Shown here one piece after another: positions 27,468 through 41,283 of a stretch of DNA of 64,000 nucleotides. Positions within the stretch are counted from its first letter, which is position 1, and each line of letters opens with the position of its first letter. A program made the position numbers and the translations under genes. The stretch spans positions 16,212,598 to 16,276,597 of the forward strand of contig CM028907.1 of NCBI GenBank assembly GCA_016801845.1, in the 5' to 3' direction. The notes beneath the pieces were generated by a model. The model saw only the letters and a program-made list of their open reading frames with translations, was not told the DNA's origin and searched no databases. This DNA is from Polydactylus sextarius (Eukaryota; Chordata; Actinopteri; Polynemidae).

Positions 27468-29204
27468 TATAGTTTTAGAGCATGTCCATATTTTTAATCA
27501 TTACTGAAATTTAAAGTCTCGGTGCACTTTTGAACACTTTTTCTACATTGGAAATGAAACATCTGCCCCTTCCTAAACAGATATTTCCTTTTTTATTATA
27601 TCTATTTTGCTTATTTACACTGAACAAAATAAAAACAACATAATGCTACCCTGTGTACGATTTGACTCAGCATGCTAGCGATCTAGACATGTCATGTAAC
27701 ACAACAGCATCAACCACCGTCCCACTGTGTCAGCTCTCCCTTTTACACAAACATCAATACGGCTCTGTGGCTACTGCTACTGGCACGAAAGCAGAAAAAC
27801 ATTACCCCCAGTTCTATATGTGCACCTTTTATACACAACAGCAAGATGGAATAAAGGCTCATTGAACGCACTGCAAAAAAGGGATTATTGTTTAGAAATG
27901 TTTCCGCTTTCACCCCCAGTCCAGCTCAAAACTAGCTCCCTGGGGTTTAAGTCTAGAGAGGGCACTGGTCTTCCATCACTTGAAGCCATCATCTAGTTCT
28001 TCTCCTCTAATGTTTTGGGTCACAATGTTGCTGTAGGATGAACCCCCAGACCAACCGGCCTGCCATCTTTTGTTATTCGACTTTTTCTCACCATTCACAC
28101 AAATACAAAGGACAAGAACAACTTCTTGCTGTACAGACTCAACCAAATACTGCATCAGATAGTGTGGTGACACAATTGGTTTAGACGCTGGCTTTGGACA
28201 GACGAAGGTTTTATATGTCACTGACAAAAGTCTGGGCATCTGTAGGAAATACTTTTCAGTAACTTTCAAGGTTTTATTTATTCCCACTCCCACTGGAAGA
28301 CTGTATGATGTAAATTAACCAATTTCCTGTCTCAATACCAAAAGGTTACTCACTGAACTGAAACTGTTTACATTTCAATGATAAAAAAAATGGAAGATCT
28401 CAGTTCCTCTAAACCTTTTCGTATATGTTTAAATGTGCTCATGTGTCACTGTATGGAAGCAGCACTATGTCATCTGCCTCATTGAGCCTTTTATTATTGT
28501 ATTACAGCAGTAGCTATATACAGACTTTCTTTGTAAACATATCACATATTGAAAAGTCATTTTAAAGCACCAACATCTCTCTTATTTCTCAAAATGGAAC
28601 TTCATCTAGGAAGCATGTCTGTTTTCATGCTTACATGATGTGGTAAAATAAAACTGCTGACTGGTAATGTTACTCAGTCACCATCCTACTGTATAATTCA
28701 GTTAACAAAACATATAATGCTCTTATTTGTTGGTTATTCTTATAGTGTTTGCTGTATTTTGGCTGTCATTTTACATTATTTACTTACTTAAATAGTTCTA
28801 GTCATTGTTAAAGTCTATCACAAATCACAGACATACTTTAAAAAGCACACATACAGTATTCCTCAGTTTATTTGAGCTTGACATCTTTCTGATGAGTAGG
28901 GCAAAAAGTCTGTGCTTGACAGTGTTTGGCAACAACAAACAAAATTATCATCAAGCATGCGAGATTAAAAAGAAATTGCTGGAGAGGAAGGGATAACAAC
29001 ATTCTGCTGTAGTGGGAGATATTACCACCTGTGCACCTCCCTCTGTTGTGTAGGTAAGCTATTGCTTGGCACAGTATCCTGTAGAGCCCAGAGACATGTT
29101 AAATAACATGTAACCACAGGTCATTACACCATGTTACACGTGCTGGCTAAGCAGAAAACAAGAGGGATTTCAATTATTAACCGAACCTCGTCCTCTCTCA
29201 TTCT
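27466..29204. other. gene-free stretch, possibly containing an unclassified repeat
   Basis: No exon supported. The part from about 27630 to 28300 has more CpG than its surroundings (CCACCGTCCC, CAATACGGCTCTG, AACCGGCCTGCC, TTCGACTTT) and many short open frames, as is common for decayed fish transposons. I could not find ends or a family match. Confidence 0.4.
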
Positions 29205-29392
29205 TTTTTAGGGATATACTTGTTGGCCATTTGCTTTTAATTAACAGGTAAGTGAAGATAGACAGGAAGGTGGGGAGAAGAGTCAGGGGGGTGACACACA
29301 GAAATGATCAGCACAGCCGGGATTTGAACTGGCAAACACTGCACAGCTTATGAGCCAAAATGGTTCACCCTAACCACTCGGCTATCCAGGCG
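29205..29392 (-). mobile_element. tRNA-derived SINE
   Basis: On the minus strand the element starts GCCTGGATAGCCGAGTGGTT, an A-box-like promoter (TAGCCGAGTGGTTA, 29371-29384). A B box follows, GTTCAAATCC (29320-29329), about 45 nt after it. Downstream comes a pyrimidine-rich body (CCCCTGACTCTTCTCCCCAC, CCTGTCTATCTTCACTTACC) and a tail with TTAATTAAAAGCAAATGGCC. This order matches a widespread teleost SINE with a tRNA (Ser/Leu-like) head. The head does not fold into an intact cloverleaf with a clear anticodon arm, so it is not a functional tRNA gene. Confidence 0.75.
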
Positions 29393-32300
29393 TATCTTCT
29401 CATTTTGATTCTGCCCAAGTAGATTAAAACATGTGCTGCAGATCAGACACAAATCTGACCAAAGTGAGAAGCAGGGGAGGATTTGAATGCCAGCCTTTTT
29501 TCTGTCGTGAAAGTACCATGCTCATGATCCAGTTCTACAAATGATTCATTATCCTAAACCACAGATATTTTGACTTCATTATATTTGCTTCACTTCAGTT
29601 CAGTTCACTCTGTCACATTTTGCATGTTAGCAATGAGTTTCTTATTAATTATTTTGTTACCCCTTTTGCAAATCGCTAATACATTTCCACCACTTTTAAC
29701 TCATTTAACTGCCACAACACATCATGCTGATAATCCTTATATCAACTGTCCACCCACCACCACCACAGATAAATCCTGTCTTTCATTTTTTAAAACGCTG
29801 TTTATCTGTTGTTTTAAGGTTACGCCAAAAAAGAGAAGAACTAGGATGAATGTGTTCATTAGTGAGGATCATTGCTCCAGATATGCCTGAATTTTTTAAA
29901 ATCCCCATAAGTAAATATTTGTAATTAACATCTAATTAACTTACCAGCGTAATGACTAGCTGACTCCCTGAAACACATTTGATGTGATTACTGTTTTTGA
30001 ACGTGTGGACACAAATTATTTGTTATAGTCAAAGAGCTGTCAGAGGAACTCTTTAGTAAAACACCATCACTAAATGAACTATGTTTCCTCTCCTGACACA
30101 CATTAACTGAGATGCAGAAGACAATTAATATCAAGCAGCATTTACGTAGTCTTCACTTTATTTATTTCCGGAAAAGTTAAAGCTAGTGACATCTTACATT
30201 TCCATGTTTCTATGGCACGAATGACTTTGAGTTTTGAATAGTTATTTCATAATTATGTAACTTTATTTCTTTGGCTCAAACACATCAATATAATGCGGCT
30301 GCATGCTGCAGGCTATTTGACCGACTGGTTGATTGTAGCTCATGTTCAACTTCAACTGGTTCCCTTATTAGTGAATTACTTTGTAACACATTTCAGTTTA
30401 CTTGCAAATTCCTATACGCATCTTATATTTCCATCACAGTTTGTCCTTTACTCCCATACATTCAGTATACATCTAAATCACTATATTTATACATGTTATA
30501 CAAGACATAAGCACATTAGCATAAAGAGGTTTCTTACTGCGGGATGTCTATTGAATGAGGTGTGGCTGCTTAAAGTGACTTATTACCATAAATCAACCTA
30601 ATGTATTACAAGTGCTATTGAAAGTGAACATATGTCATATTATGAGTGCAGGCAATGTCCAGTATCCATTATCAGGCCCAACATTAAATAACTGTCAACA
30701 AATCTAATGTAAACGCCATAATCAACACTGAATTGATCCTACAACTAATTAATTCTACTAGTAATGGATCACATTCCCCTCTGACACATGTCCATTGCTG
30801 TCCTGAAACTACTGGAAGCACAATTAGGCATAATAAAATCACAATTTATTTTAAGTAAATATCACATGATCAGTCCTGCTGATAGAAGTTCATAAGCACT
30901 CTCCGCAGGCCACCACAAATGCACTGTTTACTCCAGCTGTATTAGCACATTACTTAGTCTTTGTTTTATGAAATGATGCATGTCTTCAGAAATCAATTCA
31001 TTTTAAGTGTAATGTTGGGTAGTAACCAAAGTTGACCTTGACTAAGCTAGGACTGTATTGCACAGGAAGTTTAGTCATATTAAATCATGTTCAAACATAG
31101 CTCTTAATCACATTCATTATTGGAGATTAAAACTTGGAAGGTATTAACAAGAAACAAAATAAATGGAGGGACACAGAAGTGATATGTTCATGATTTTGGA
31201 GACACCATCATCCACTCACAAATGACATTTTTCCCCATCATACATCATCATGTAGTAGATGTGTATCATATTATATACTGTATGTCACAACTCAATAAAG
31301 AAAAACAACTATTTGTATGTGTATCTATTGTATGTGAGTGACTGAATTTTGAGTTTTTTCATCCTCAGGTGTTAAATGTTGGCTGTTACATGGTACATGC
31401 TTTTGATAATATGCTAGTGAAATCCCATTATGAGGAAGCAACACTGCTAAAACAGTTACACAGTACATTTAATTCATGAGGTTTTTATGTAAGTGTTTCT
31501 GGTTGAAAATATCAGTCTGCGTCACTGTTTGTTTTGTTGTTATGTGTCAGGATTTGCGCCATTAAAGCTATTAATGGACAATTCATTGTTTGCTGCTCAC
31601 CCCTCACCTCTGCCACTGGGGGATTATTAAACTACTTAACTGGTCTCAGCTGAATCCATGCAAGGATATTTTACATTAAGCCAGTGAAGTCTGCCAAAAG
31701 CTATGATGATAAACAAATTCCTTTTTCTTTTTTTTTTTCCAAAAGTGGAACGGATGAGAAGTCATACTGTGTTGGTGTCTACACCTCAGCCTTGGATAAT
31801 ACATTGATATGTAGAGCTGGAAAGCCTCAGCTATGGCTGGTTGTGAACAAAAGATACCACAGAGACATGTCTACATCTGCCACCTTACCAACCTGAGATC
31901 AAGACTGCTTCTGATGCCCTACACACCTTTGATGGCCCTACCACGATGTCTCTTATTCTTATGCTCCTCAAAGCTTATCATCCTCCTAAACTTCTTATGG
32001 TGGATTCGCTCTATATAACGGTTTTGAATTTTAGGATGCTCGTGGACTCAGAGGAGTCATAGTAATAGAAGACAACAAGTGGAACCTCTGCCTATCATAG
32101 CTGGTTGTCTTTTAAGACCATGTGTGCATAGGTGATGATGAAGGAGACGCAAGGGATTGACTTCACTGTCTAAACTGACAACAGCAACAACAAGTATTCC
32201 TCTTTTGCTCCAACATGTTTACAGTTGTTTGTTTATGTGAGTTAACTTAAGAGCATGTCACCATGGTTGTCAAACTAGGCAAGAGAACGCAAGAAAAAAG

Positions 32301-33689
32301 TAAAAAAAAAAAAAAAAGAACTACAAAATATATTGTGAGAAATCCAAGATGTTGCATCAGTGATCTTTCACTGCTATTCACAAGTTAAAACAAGCACCTT
32401 AAATCACTTAAGTTACCACTGAGCCATTACTAGGCCTGTTATTTTTGAATTTTTTGACTTTTTTTTTTTTTTTTAAGAAAAACAATATATTAGACAGTAA
32501 AGTAACACTTATTTCCATTTCTGCGACTATTGTTCACACAGTCCACCAACCATATCAAATATACAGACATAGAGGAAATATTCTTTCTAGGGGGTGTATT
32601 TAAAAACACACACACACACACACACACACAATGAAAAACACAAAATTTAGATCATAACAACAAATACTTGCTAGAATATCCTCCCACAGCTGACAAGGTA
32701 AAAAGTATTGCAGACAACCAAGCAGGAAATCACGTAACAAAAGACAGCAGCTGTAAAACAATTTCAAGATACAGATATCAGTGAGAAAAACATTTCAAGC
32801 TCGTACTGTGAAGTGTATCAAAGTAAAATGAATCTGTTTTCTATCAGAATCTCCCTGTTTTCAAAATTAATTTAGAAATTTGAAAAGAAAGACAGAATAA
32901 TGAAAACGTATTGAGTTTAAAAGTTATAAAGGTGAAGTATAAAACATCCTGTAGCTGATGAGAGTACATGCAAATGTTGCCTGTGTTTCCTTTCAGCCTT
33001 AACTTAATTATAGCTGCAGCGCTTCAAATCAGTCTTCTTCGGAGCTCCATCTCTCACAAAAAGTTGAAAAGTACCTCAAGGCCCCAAAAGAGAGAAAGTG
33101 GTCCTTCCCCCCCTTCAACTTCAATCAAAGGTTGATAAGACAATGGAGCATGAGAGAAACTTTTGAAGTATTTTTTTCTGAGAGCATAGCAGGAAAGAAT
33201 TGACCACAGAACACCTGTCACAGTAAATCATCAGGCATGTACATCACATATTCCAGCCAGTGAAGTTTACCTTTCCCCCTGAGGATGCCACAGTCTGACA
33301 CGGTTAGTGTACTGCAAGATGACATCTTCCAGTCTAATCCCGAGGAACTGTTGAGGGCTCTGAATATGAAAGCCCCCCTGGTGTATATTGTCAGAACAAT
33401 AGTGTTAGTGCAGCGGAAATGCTGACTGACTGCAATGATGGCATTAAGGATGGAAAACTAAAATGTCCTGCTCTTCAATATTTTTATTTTATTTTATGTT
33501 ATGTTATTTTACCTTGCACATACATTGGTGACCACTGTATTAGGTTACTGAGAGAGCTTTGTCTCCCGCCTGTGCCCCAGAAGACCATGGAACTGCTGCA
33601 TAGAGCACAATATAAACCGCTGAGCACATCACTACTGCGCTTAGACTTTTCCACTGGCTCTTTTTTTTTTTTTAAACCTTCCTGAATTT
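29393..33689. other. gene-free stretch
   Basis: No exon supported. There is a CA microsatellite at 32605-32630, and A/T runs at about 32308-32323 and 32460-32474. A texture-only candidate conserved patch lies at about 31540-31660 (GCCATTAAAGCTATTAATGG). No other transposon recognised. Confidence 0.5.
32605..32630. repeat. (CA)n microsatellite
   Basis: A pure CA run of about 26 bp. Confidence 0.95.
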
Positions 33690-34020
33690 GCTTGGAAGAT
33701 TGCACTTGTGCTTTATAAAGCACAGAATGACCCGGCTCCACAAGGCTTTCCTCACTTACTCTGTATTTATCAGCTTCAAACCTCTCTGATCATCTGGTGA
33801 TGTGGGAGGGAGGTGGTGGTGGTGTTGGTGGTGGGAAGGGGGGTGAGGGGGTGGGTTCATTGTCCCAAGAATGGAATCAAAATGTGGTGAAGCTGCTTTT
33901 AGTCAATCTGCCCTGAAACTGTGAAACAGATGACCTGAGATGTGGCCCTAATCTTATCACTTTAAAGAGTAGGCTCCAAACATTCCTCTTCTGCCAGGCT
34001 TTTTTATTAGTTTTTATCCA
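33690..34020 (+). mobile_element. L2/Rex1-type LINE 3' coding end, decayed
   Basis: The plus strand reads ALVLYKAQNDPAPQGFPHLL, then FIVPRMESKCGEAAFSQSA, then after a frameshift LRCGPNLITLKSRLQTFLFC and QAF. This order (LYKAxN.APxY, VPR...GEAAFS, LW..LP..LR....TFKS.L.T.LF..AF) is the conserved C-terminus of L2/Rex1/Maui-type fish LINEs. The segment just before VPR is replaced by a G-rich triplet block (33803-33855). Several stops and one frameshift make it a relic. A (TG)n tract lies downstream. Confidence 0.78.
33803..33855 (+). repeat. G-rich GGT/GGGA block inside the LINE relic
   Basis: Imperfect GGTGGT and GGGAGGG units ending GAAGGGGGGTGAGGGGGTGG. It meets the quadruplex spacing rule. 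It sits between two recognisable parts of the LINE frame. Confidence 0.8.
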
Positions 34021-34103
34021 AAGCCCTTGTGTGTTTGTGAATACAAGTGCATGCATGTCTGTGCACTCTGCTGCTTCTGTTGTTGTTGTTAGTGGTGGTG
34101 GTA

Positions 34104-34106
<3 letters not shown>

Positions 34107-34149
<43 letters not shown>
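34107..34149. repeat. (TG)n microsatellite
   Basis: About 21 TG units, preceded by TTG and GGT triplet runs from 34075. Confidence 0.95.
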
Positions 34150-34152
<3 letters not shown>

Positions 34153-37100
34153 AGCGGCTGGGTGGAGGGTGGGTTAATCTTGTGTCATGCATTTTGTATT
34201 CAGTATTTTACATCAACAATGTTATTTTTTATATAAATCATGCTGAATCCAGCTTTGTATGAAAGCAAAAGGTGTAAACAATAGACAAAAGGATGGGAAT
34301 AGCCTTGTAATTAAAACTTTTTTTATTCTTTTTTTTTTTTAGTTGCTGTGGAGCAGTGGAAATATTAAATTGAGATGTTTACTCACCCAGCAGACATGCA
34401 GACACATCATGTTTCATGACTCATGTATCTGTCCACCTGATAAACTGCCTGGGCAACAGTACACCACCATGTTCACCAGCTAGTTAGCTGACCAGCAAGG
34501 TAGTAAAAAGAGTTTTTTGCGATTTTTTTGCTGAAACCAGTTGCCCACTGCAGCCCAAGTGGCACTGCTTACGAGGGCAAGAGTAGATCAAAGCAGCTTA
34601 GTTACAAGCCAAAAAAAAGTTGTGTTTAAAACTGTTCCAGAAGACAGAAGCCTGCTGCCATAGAAAATCAATTGTACAAATGTGTTTTAAATTATTTTGC
34701 CTAACAATTCACACCATTTAGGTGAAGGCCAATATAAATATATTATACATGAGAAATATTATCATGTATTTTATGACAAGTACAAAAAAAGAAAAAACAT
34801 GTTTTTTTTTCTCCAATATTTCATATTCAAATTAAGTCTAACTTTCATTAATCAATCAATTCTCATCAATTTAGTAAATGTATAATATAACTAAAAAAGT
34901 GTTAGATGTTCCGTCATTGATGTTCCACTGCTGTACACAGCACCCAGATGTTGGAAATGTGAGGATAAATGGGTTTTTGTTTTCATGTAATATTTTAAGG
35001 GTATTGTTTGTGTGGTAGTTTTTGCTGGAGTTGCTGGATTGTATTTTAGAGTGAGGTGTTTCTATTATTTTGCCCACCCCCAGTATGTGGACTGTGCTGT
35101 GGGTTTAAAACTACAAAGGGATTACGAAGTTGTTATTCACTGCTTTGAAAAACTCAGTCAGCCACTGGGGCTTTGTTTCTGTGAACACACACACTCACAT
35201 ACACACACCATATGGTCATATATTATATACAGCAGCATGGGCTCTAAGCTTTGTCTCACCACAATATAGCTAATTTAATTTTTTGACAGCTCCACTTGTA
35301 AACAGTAGACAGGCAGTAAATTTAAGTGTAGCATTCACAGGAGAGAGCATCTCATCTAAAGATGTGCCAATGAAATATCACTTGACGACAATGGAGCCGA
35401 TTAAACAAATTTACTTTTAAAGAAAGCAGATGTGGATCCAAAGATCGGACAGAAATGCGCTCAGTTTTGCTTTACATCTGCACTTATAAGTAACTCCTTA
35501 TTATTCATGTCTTTCTTTTCCTCTCTTTTTTTTAGATGATGTTGCAAAGCCAATGGATGATGACTATGTCAGGGCCAAAATAAAGTCAAAAAATAATAAC
35601 AATTTTTTTGGAGATTTTTGCTGGGTCTTGATTGATTCCTGGGATCAGCATAACCATAATGAGATCTCTTCCATCTCCCATCTGATTGATTTAAACAACA
35701 CTGTCAAACGCTTCCTTCTTGGCCAGTCCTAATTTAAAACAGATGGCATCACCCTATTTTTTGGCAAGCACCAAGGAACAGACCAAGCCATTAAACAACT
35801 GAAAGTATGTATACATTATAATGCTCTACTGGGGCTGTTTTTGTCCTCACAAGGACCCATCGATTACTTGTCAAATGATAGCAGAGGATATATAATAGAT
35901 GTCTAGAGGTCATCTAATCGGAGAGAGCTCATTAGGTGAAGTACTGATCTTTCCTGGAAACTTAAAATATAACAGAATGATAACTTTGCTTAGATTTATT
36001 CTCTTAGAAACTGCTTCAGACAAAATACTTTAAGGTAATTACATCATTTTCATATCTGGAGTAATTGGGAGGTGTTTTAAAAAATCAAACAAAGACTGCT
36101 GTACGTGTGTGAAGGACAAGCTGCTAATGGCGGTTATAGAAATATACTGAAAGATTCAAATAGGAGCAGTTTCACAGAACCGAAAACAATTTTGTGAAGT
36201 TTTTCAGTCACAGCAACACTAATGGAATAGTGTCAAGACAAGTTAGAAAACATTCACTTTTGTGGCATAATTATCACTAATTAAGTCATGAGGGAAAAAT
36301 ATCACTTTGAACATTATCTCTTTTTTAACATAAAAGTCTGAGTAAACACTATGCCATTAGGCAATACACAGATAAAGGCACTTGAGCAGTCAGCAAGATG
36401 CCTCACAGAGTCTGCCAGTATCTCCCTCTGGGTACAAGCTATCTTGTAGCGCTGCAGCCAAAGCAGTGTGATTGAGCAGGGCAGCTCAATGAATGCAGAT
36501 ATATTTACTCAGTGTGTTGATCTGGGTAACATCAATCCAATAGGCGCCATTCCTCCAAAGTTGGGGGATCATTGATCCACAAAACGTGCTAAATGATTTA
36601 AAAGTAAGCATTTCTCCAGCAGCACTTATGTAGCAGCCAAAGGGCAGAGCTTGTAGAAGAAGAAGAAAGTAAGTTTATATATGTTTGCAAAAAGAAGAAA
36701 CAAAAAGAAAAAAAAAAACACACTCCGTTGGCTGCAAAACAGAAATAGAATACAAATGCATGCTGTAGATCATCAGACTGTCTCACAGTGCCATTTAAAG
36801 AATCATAGCAAACTTACCTTCAAGTAACCCTGCTGAGATCATATAAGATTATACAGGGAGTTATGAATAATGTGCCAAGTTTTGCAAAATGAACTGCCTC
36901 GGCCAATCTAGCATGACCTTTAGCTGAAATGATTAGTATTAGCTCAACATAATAATAAATGTGGTCTTACGAAACAAGGTCATGTAAGGGCTGCTTTAGG
37001 CTGAAGAAAAAAAATGACATCTTTGCCATATGCATAAGCACAGGATAGGAAATCAACATAAAGTACATACTAAATGTTACAAAGAGTTTTAAGCTGTATT

Positions 37101-40100
37101 TCCCACTCTGCTGTAGGCACTTAAACTGATTACTTGCTATATTAAAATGCCCAGGTAAAAGGGACACATAGCCCTGCCCATGCATAAGCTGCTGTGCTGG
37201 AGTCAGCTGTGATACATTAGCTCCAGTGTTTTCAGGGGATAATTTCACATGTCGCAGGTATTCTGTATAAAGTGATTTAAACCGACTAAGTAGGAAGCAT
37301 GTGCTTACTGTGCTGTTTGACTTGGAGCACACGTTGGGCTGACATGTTGTGTGTTTTCATTTATGTGTGTTACACCACTAGACATTTATTAAAGTGCTGT
37401 GATATGTGAAGTGTCAGTCACATTAACGCAGTGAAGTTCAAGTAATTCAATTCCCTTGATTTCAGTTATTTGATTTATTCTAACCAACACTAAAAGGTTG
37501 ACAAATTGTTTGATTTAGTGATTACCGTAAACATATCAGTTAGAAGTCTAGAAACACAATAGAAATCGACAAGATCTCTTTCTTCAAGTCGTCTTTGTTT
37601 TGTTTTGTTTTTTTTTTAATCATGCTGAATATAAGACCAAGACACATGATGCGCTGCTTTTTTATTGACTGATTTGATCATCTTCTATTTGATTATCTAT
37701 CCTGATTAACCCCCAAATGAAACATCTCGTGTGATCATCCAGTCCTCTTCAGTGTGGAGTTGGGTGGCTGGTAAGCTGTGTTGGGAGAAGGAGTATTGCT
37801 GCCCCCAACAGTTGATACGTAGCAGTTTATTGTGAATGGAAAACTGGCATCATCTCAAAACACACTTTACATGCTCAGCAATCATATCAGGTGATATAAA
37901 AAAAATCTAACAGAATAGTAACACTGAACAGTGCATACCAAGGCAAGATTGAAAGTAGAGGGAATACTTATGAGTAGGTTGCATTTACTCACAATTAGAT
38001 CAGGTTAGTCGTCACAAGGAAAAGCACTGAGCTTATCAAAGCAGTTGAATGATAATTTCTTTGGAGAGATTTGGAGGAGCATACTAAAAACAGAAAAAAT
38101 AACCTAAATTTTGTCATCAGTGTTTTCTTGGCTTGGGCTCTGAGAATACAAATTTAAAATGGAAATGTGGGCAGGATGAATCAGGCAAGAAGGGTCTAAT
38201 GAAAGAGCTGCATATCAAGCTGAACAGCATTACAAGAAACATAGTATTCAGTGTATTTGGAGCTTTGCCGATGCCAGGGATTGAATATCTCAGCCTCAGC
38301 CTCTGCTGCTTCAATTTTGACCATTCGTTTTAAAATGCGTCTCTTAAGAGTTTCCCCAACTTTTTTTTTTCTGGGTCACTGAATTAACCCGGTAAGAACA
38401 CTGAGTTCTTACATCTAATTAAAACAACTCCAGAAAGTCTTTCCAGTTTCCTTTCTGGCTGAACTACCATGAATGTAAATTTAGTAAAAAAAAAAAAAAA
38501 GAACACTGTCCCATCAAATCCACAGTTCTAGGATTGTGGATGTCAAATCTCTTTTGGATTCTGTCAAATTCAAAGGACTGAGCAGCTTTAGAGGACACTG
38601 GTATAAAATAGTGCATACCTATGAGGAGACAGCGTATTGTTCTTTTTCCTGATTTCATGATACCACAGTAATTGCAGTTGTAATCGTATCAAATGAATGA
38701 TTCTTATTTTACTAGAGGACACAATGAAAAGATCAAATCACATTTCTGCCTTTAGCACTGCTTTATTATTTTTTTACCCCCAACAAAACAGTGCTCAATA
38801 ATTGAAACTATAACAATAATTCCCTTTTTAAATGGTTAATTAACAAGATGTTTAAAACTGTATGAAGTGACACTTCAGCACTTCACTCAGCACTTCTCCT
38901 CTATAAGTTTTCAGTCCTCAGGCTGCTCCTGAGAACAGGTTATCTGCTAAATCAATTAAGTTAATTAGCCTCCTAAACATCTGTAAAACTAAAAACGAAT
39001 ATAAGATTGGAGATTTCAAATGTTCCAGGATCTTTAGAGGATGATACTTATAGCAGAATTCAATGATTTATGTATAATCTTAATGTGTAAACTGTAATCA
39101 TGCTGAGAGATTCTCATCTTTTAATCTGAACAAGGCGACAAGATGTCTTCAAAACACCCAGTACATCCCTTTCAGTTTCAGCGAGAGCTGGATTTCTCCC
39201 TCTCCTAAGTTGTTATGCAAGTGTTCAGCTCAGACACTTGCTCATTCACAATTCATGCTCATTGCTCATACACCCACACACCAAATCCTCTCTGCTACCT
39301 TCCCCCTGCCATTTTTTTAACCTCCCCTGCTCACCAAAACTGTACTTTTGGAGTACCACAACACAAAATATGTCTTCATCATTCCTTTTTGCACTCTGCT
39401 AATGGTTTATGCCCCCCGGTATGTGTGAAGCTCTATGTCACTTCCTGGGCAGACTCATTTATTCAGGAGAAGAAGAGATCTTGTATGCCCTTTGCAACAT
39501 TCCTCTTCTTGTCTTGTCATCCTCTTCTCTGCAGGAATACGAGGAATCTGGTTATGCTGCTAGCTATTCTAATACATGTTAAGATACTATAAAAGGGTGA
39601 TTGGAACAAATATTATCAGCGTGTATGTCCATTGTTGCACATTGTATAATGGTAGTAGCTACCAATGCTCAGCTCTAGTAATTGTCTGATTGCCTTCAAA
39701 TTGCTTTGGTCTCCAGCAGTGTGTTGTACAGAACACAGTATGTACAATTTCAATGCCATTATGTAGATGTGAACACCCTGGGTAACAGGAGTGATGTCCT
39801 TATTAATGTCCCTATGCAATGTCAGCATTTTAGTCTGTTCCCACACATTGGCAGTCAACAAACTGTAAAGTGAAACAGAACCTCCGCTCTGTGAGAAACA
39901 AATTAAAACGCAGTGTGTGTGGTAGACAGCCACCCTAATTAGCCCATTTTGTTTAACGCGCCTGAAAATGGCGTTCACATTCTCTTTTTTGTGTTGTAAA
40001 TGCAACATTTCAGATGGGAAATATCCATGCAGGCAAATTCCACACCTGGCGAGTCACACTGGGTCAGAAGTGTTGGTAAACCAGTGAGATGTTTGTCACT

Positions 40101-41283
40101 ATTCAGGAAAGAGTGAGAAAACAAACAGAAGAAAAAGGCTCAGAGTGGAAGACATGTACTTCAGGGAATTGGAGTTGTCTTCTGATGTTGGTGTTAATAG
40201 GAGCAGAGATAATAATCCACTTTGGGACCCAGGAGGAACTAAAAATTTTTTCCAACATCATTATGATATTAAAAGTGCCAGGTGATGGGCAGAGCAGAAG
40301 CTGGAAAAAAAACATGTTGTTTAGTTCCCTCGGTTTTGCAGAGGTACACAGGCAAGACAAAAATTTATGTAACTTATTACATCGTGAATATTAAATGAAG
40401 CTTATTTCATTTTTTTTTTTTTTCCCATAAGGAAAGAGAAAAAAAATTAAAAGTTAGGCATGATAAGAATAAAATTAATCACAGTAACTTACTAAGTAGG
40501 GCACCACACTAACTGATAAAACAAAGATAACCAGAGATTTACCATTGAAAATCTTACTAATATTTGAAACAGTGGGTCTTTGATTAAAGGCACAGATAGA
40601 CAAAGCTGGCTTCTCTTTTTAATTTTGTTACTGTAATTTTCATTCATGGGAAATTTTATCATCTGTAGCCAGTTATATATGACTGCTAACCCTGAGAGTT
40701 GGTTGAAAAGATTGTCTTCAGATGATTCATTTTAAAACCTCTAAAAGGGTCTTAACGACCTTATCCACACAAGTAATCATTTGCTTTTGATGATTGTAGG
40801 TACTCTCAGAGCTATGTGGAAAGGTGCAGACTGGATTTGATTGACATTCCCCTCACTTTCCTGCTAACAACTCAATGTCTTGGGCACAGAAATGTTCCAT
40901 TCTGTCTGCCTGAACCATCTCAAAACTGTGTCGATGGTGAAACACACAGCACTACCCTCCAATTCCTACAATCTAGGACCACTAGTTTGTCCATTTTATT
41001 GTCCAGTCATCTCTGTTCTATCATCATGGGATGATGATAGAACTGAGATGTGCTCTCTTCCATCATTTTCTGTTGTCAGGACCCAACTCTCTATTCCCTC
41101 TTCTGTATCCTCTGGGTGTCCTCCTCTTGATTTATAAGAAGTCTGAAGTTCTGGTCACCATGCTTCATGCACTATTACCCACTTGGTCTAAACAATGTCA
41201 CCATATTTCTGAACAATAGCATTTGTCGTTTGTAGCTGCATATATACACAGTGCATAATGTAATAAAGCAAATGAGAGAAATT
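34150..41283. other. gene-free stretch with one enhancer-like patch
   Basis: No exon supported in this 7-kb stretch. About 36370-36590 is balanced and repeat-free (GCTATCTTGTAGCGCTGCAG, GGTAACATCAATCCAATAGG, GATCATTGATCCAC) and could be conserved. The open frames at 36967-37332 and 39616-40008 are the longest non-repeat frames here, but have no recognisable domain or splice context. A/T tracts occur at about 38490 and 40411-40423. Confidence 0.5.

Noticed and set aside
29311..29392. Possible functional tRNA gene
   Set aside because: A and B boxes are present, but the arms do not pair and a SINE body and tail follow.
36967..37332. 121-codon minus-strand frame
   Set aside because: No recognisable domain and no splice or promoter context. 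The length is within chance expectation for 64 kb.
39616..40008. 130-codon minus-strand frame
   Set aside because: Longest non-repeat frame but with no recognisable homology; antisense and overlapping frames are also open.
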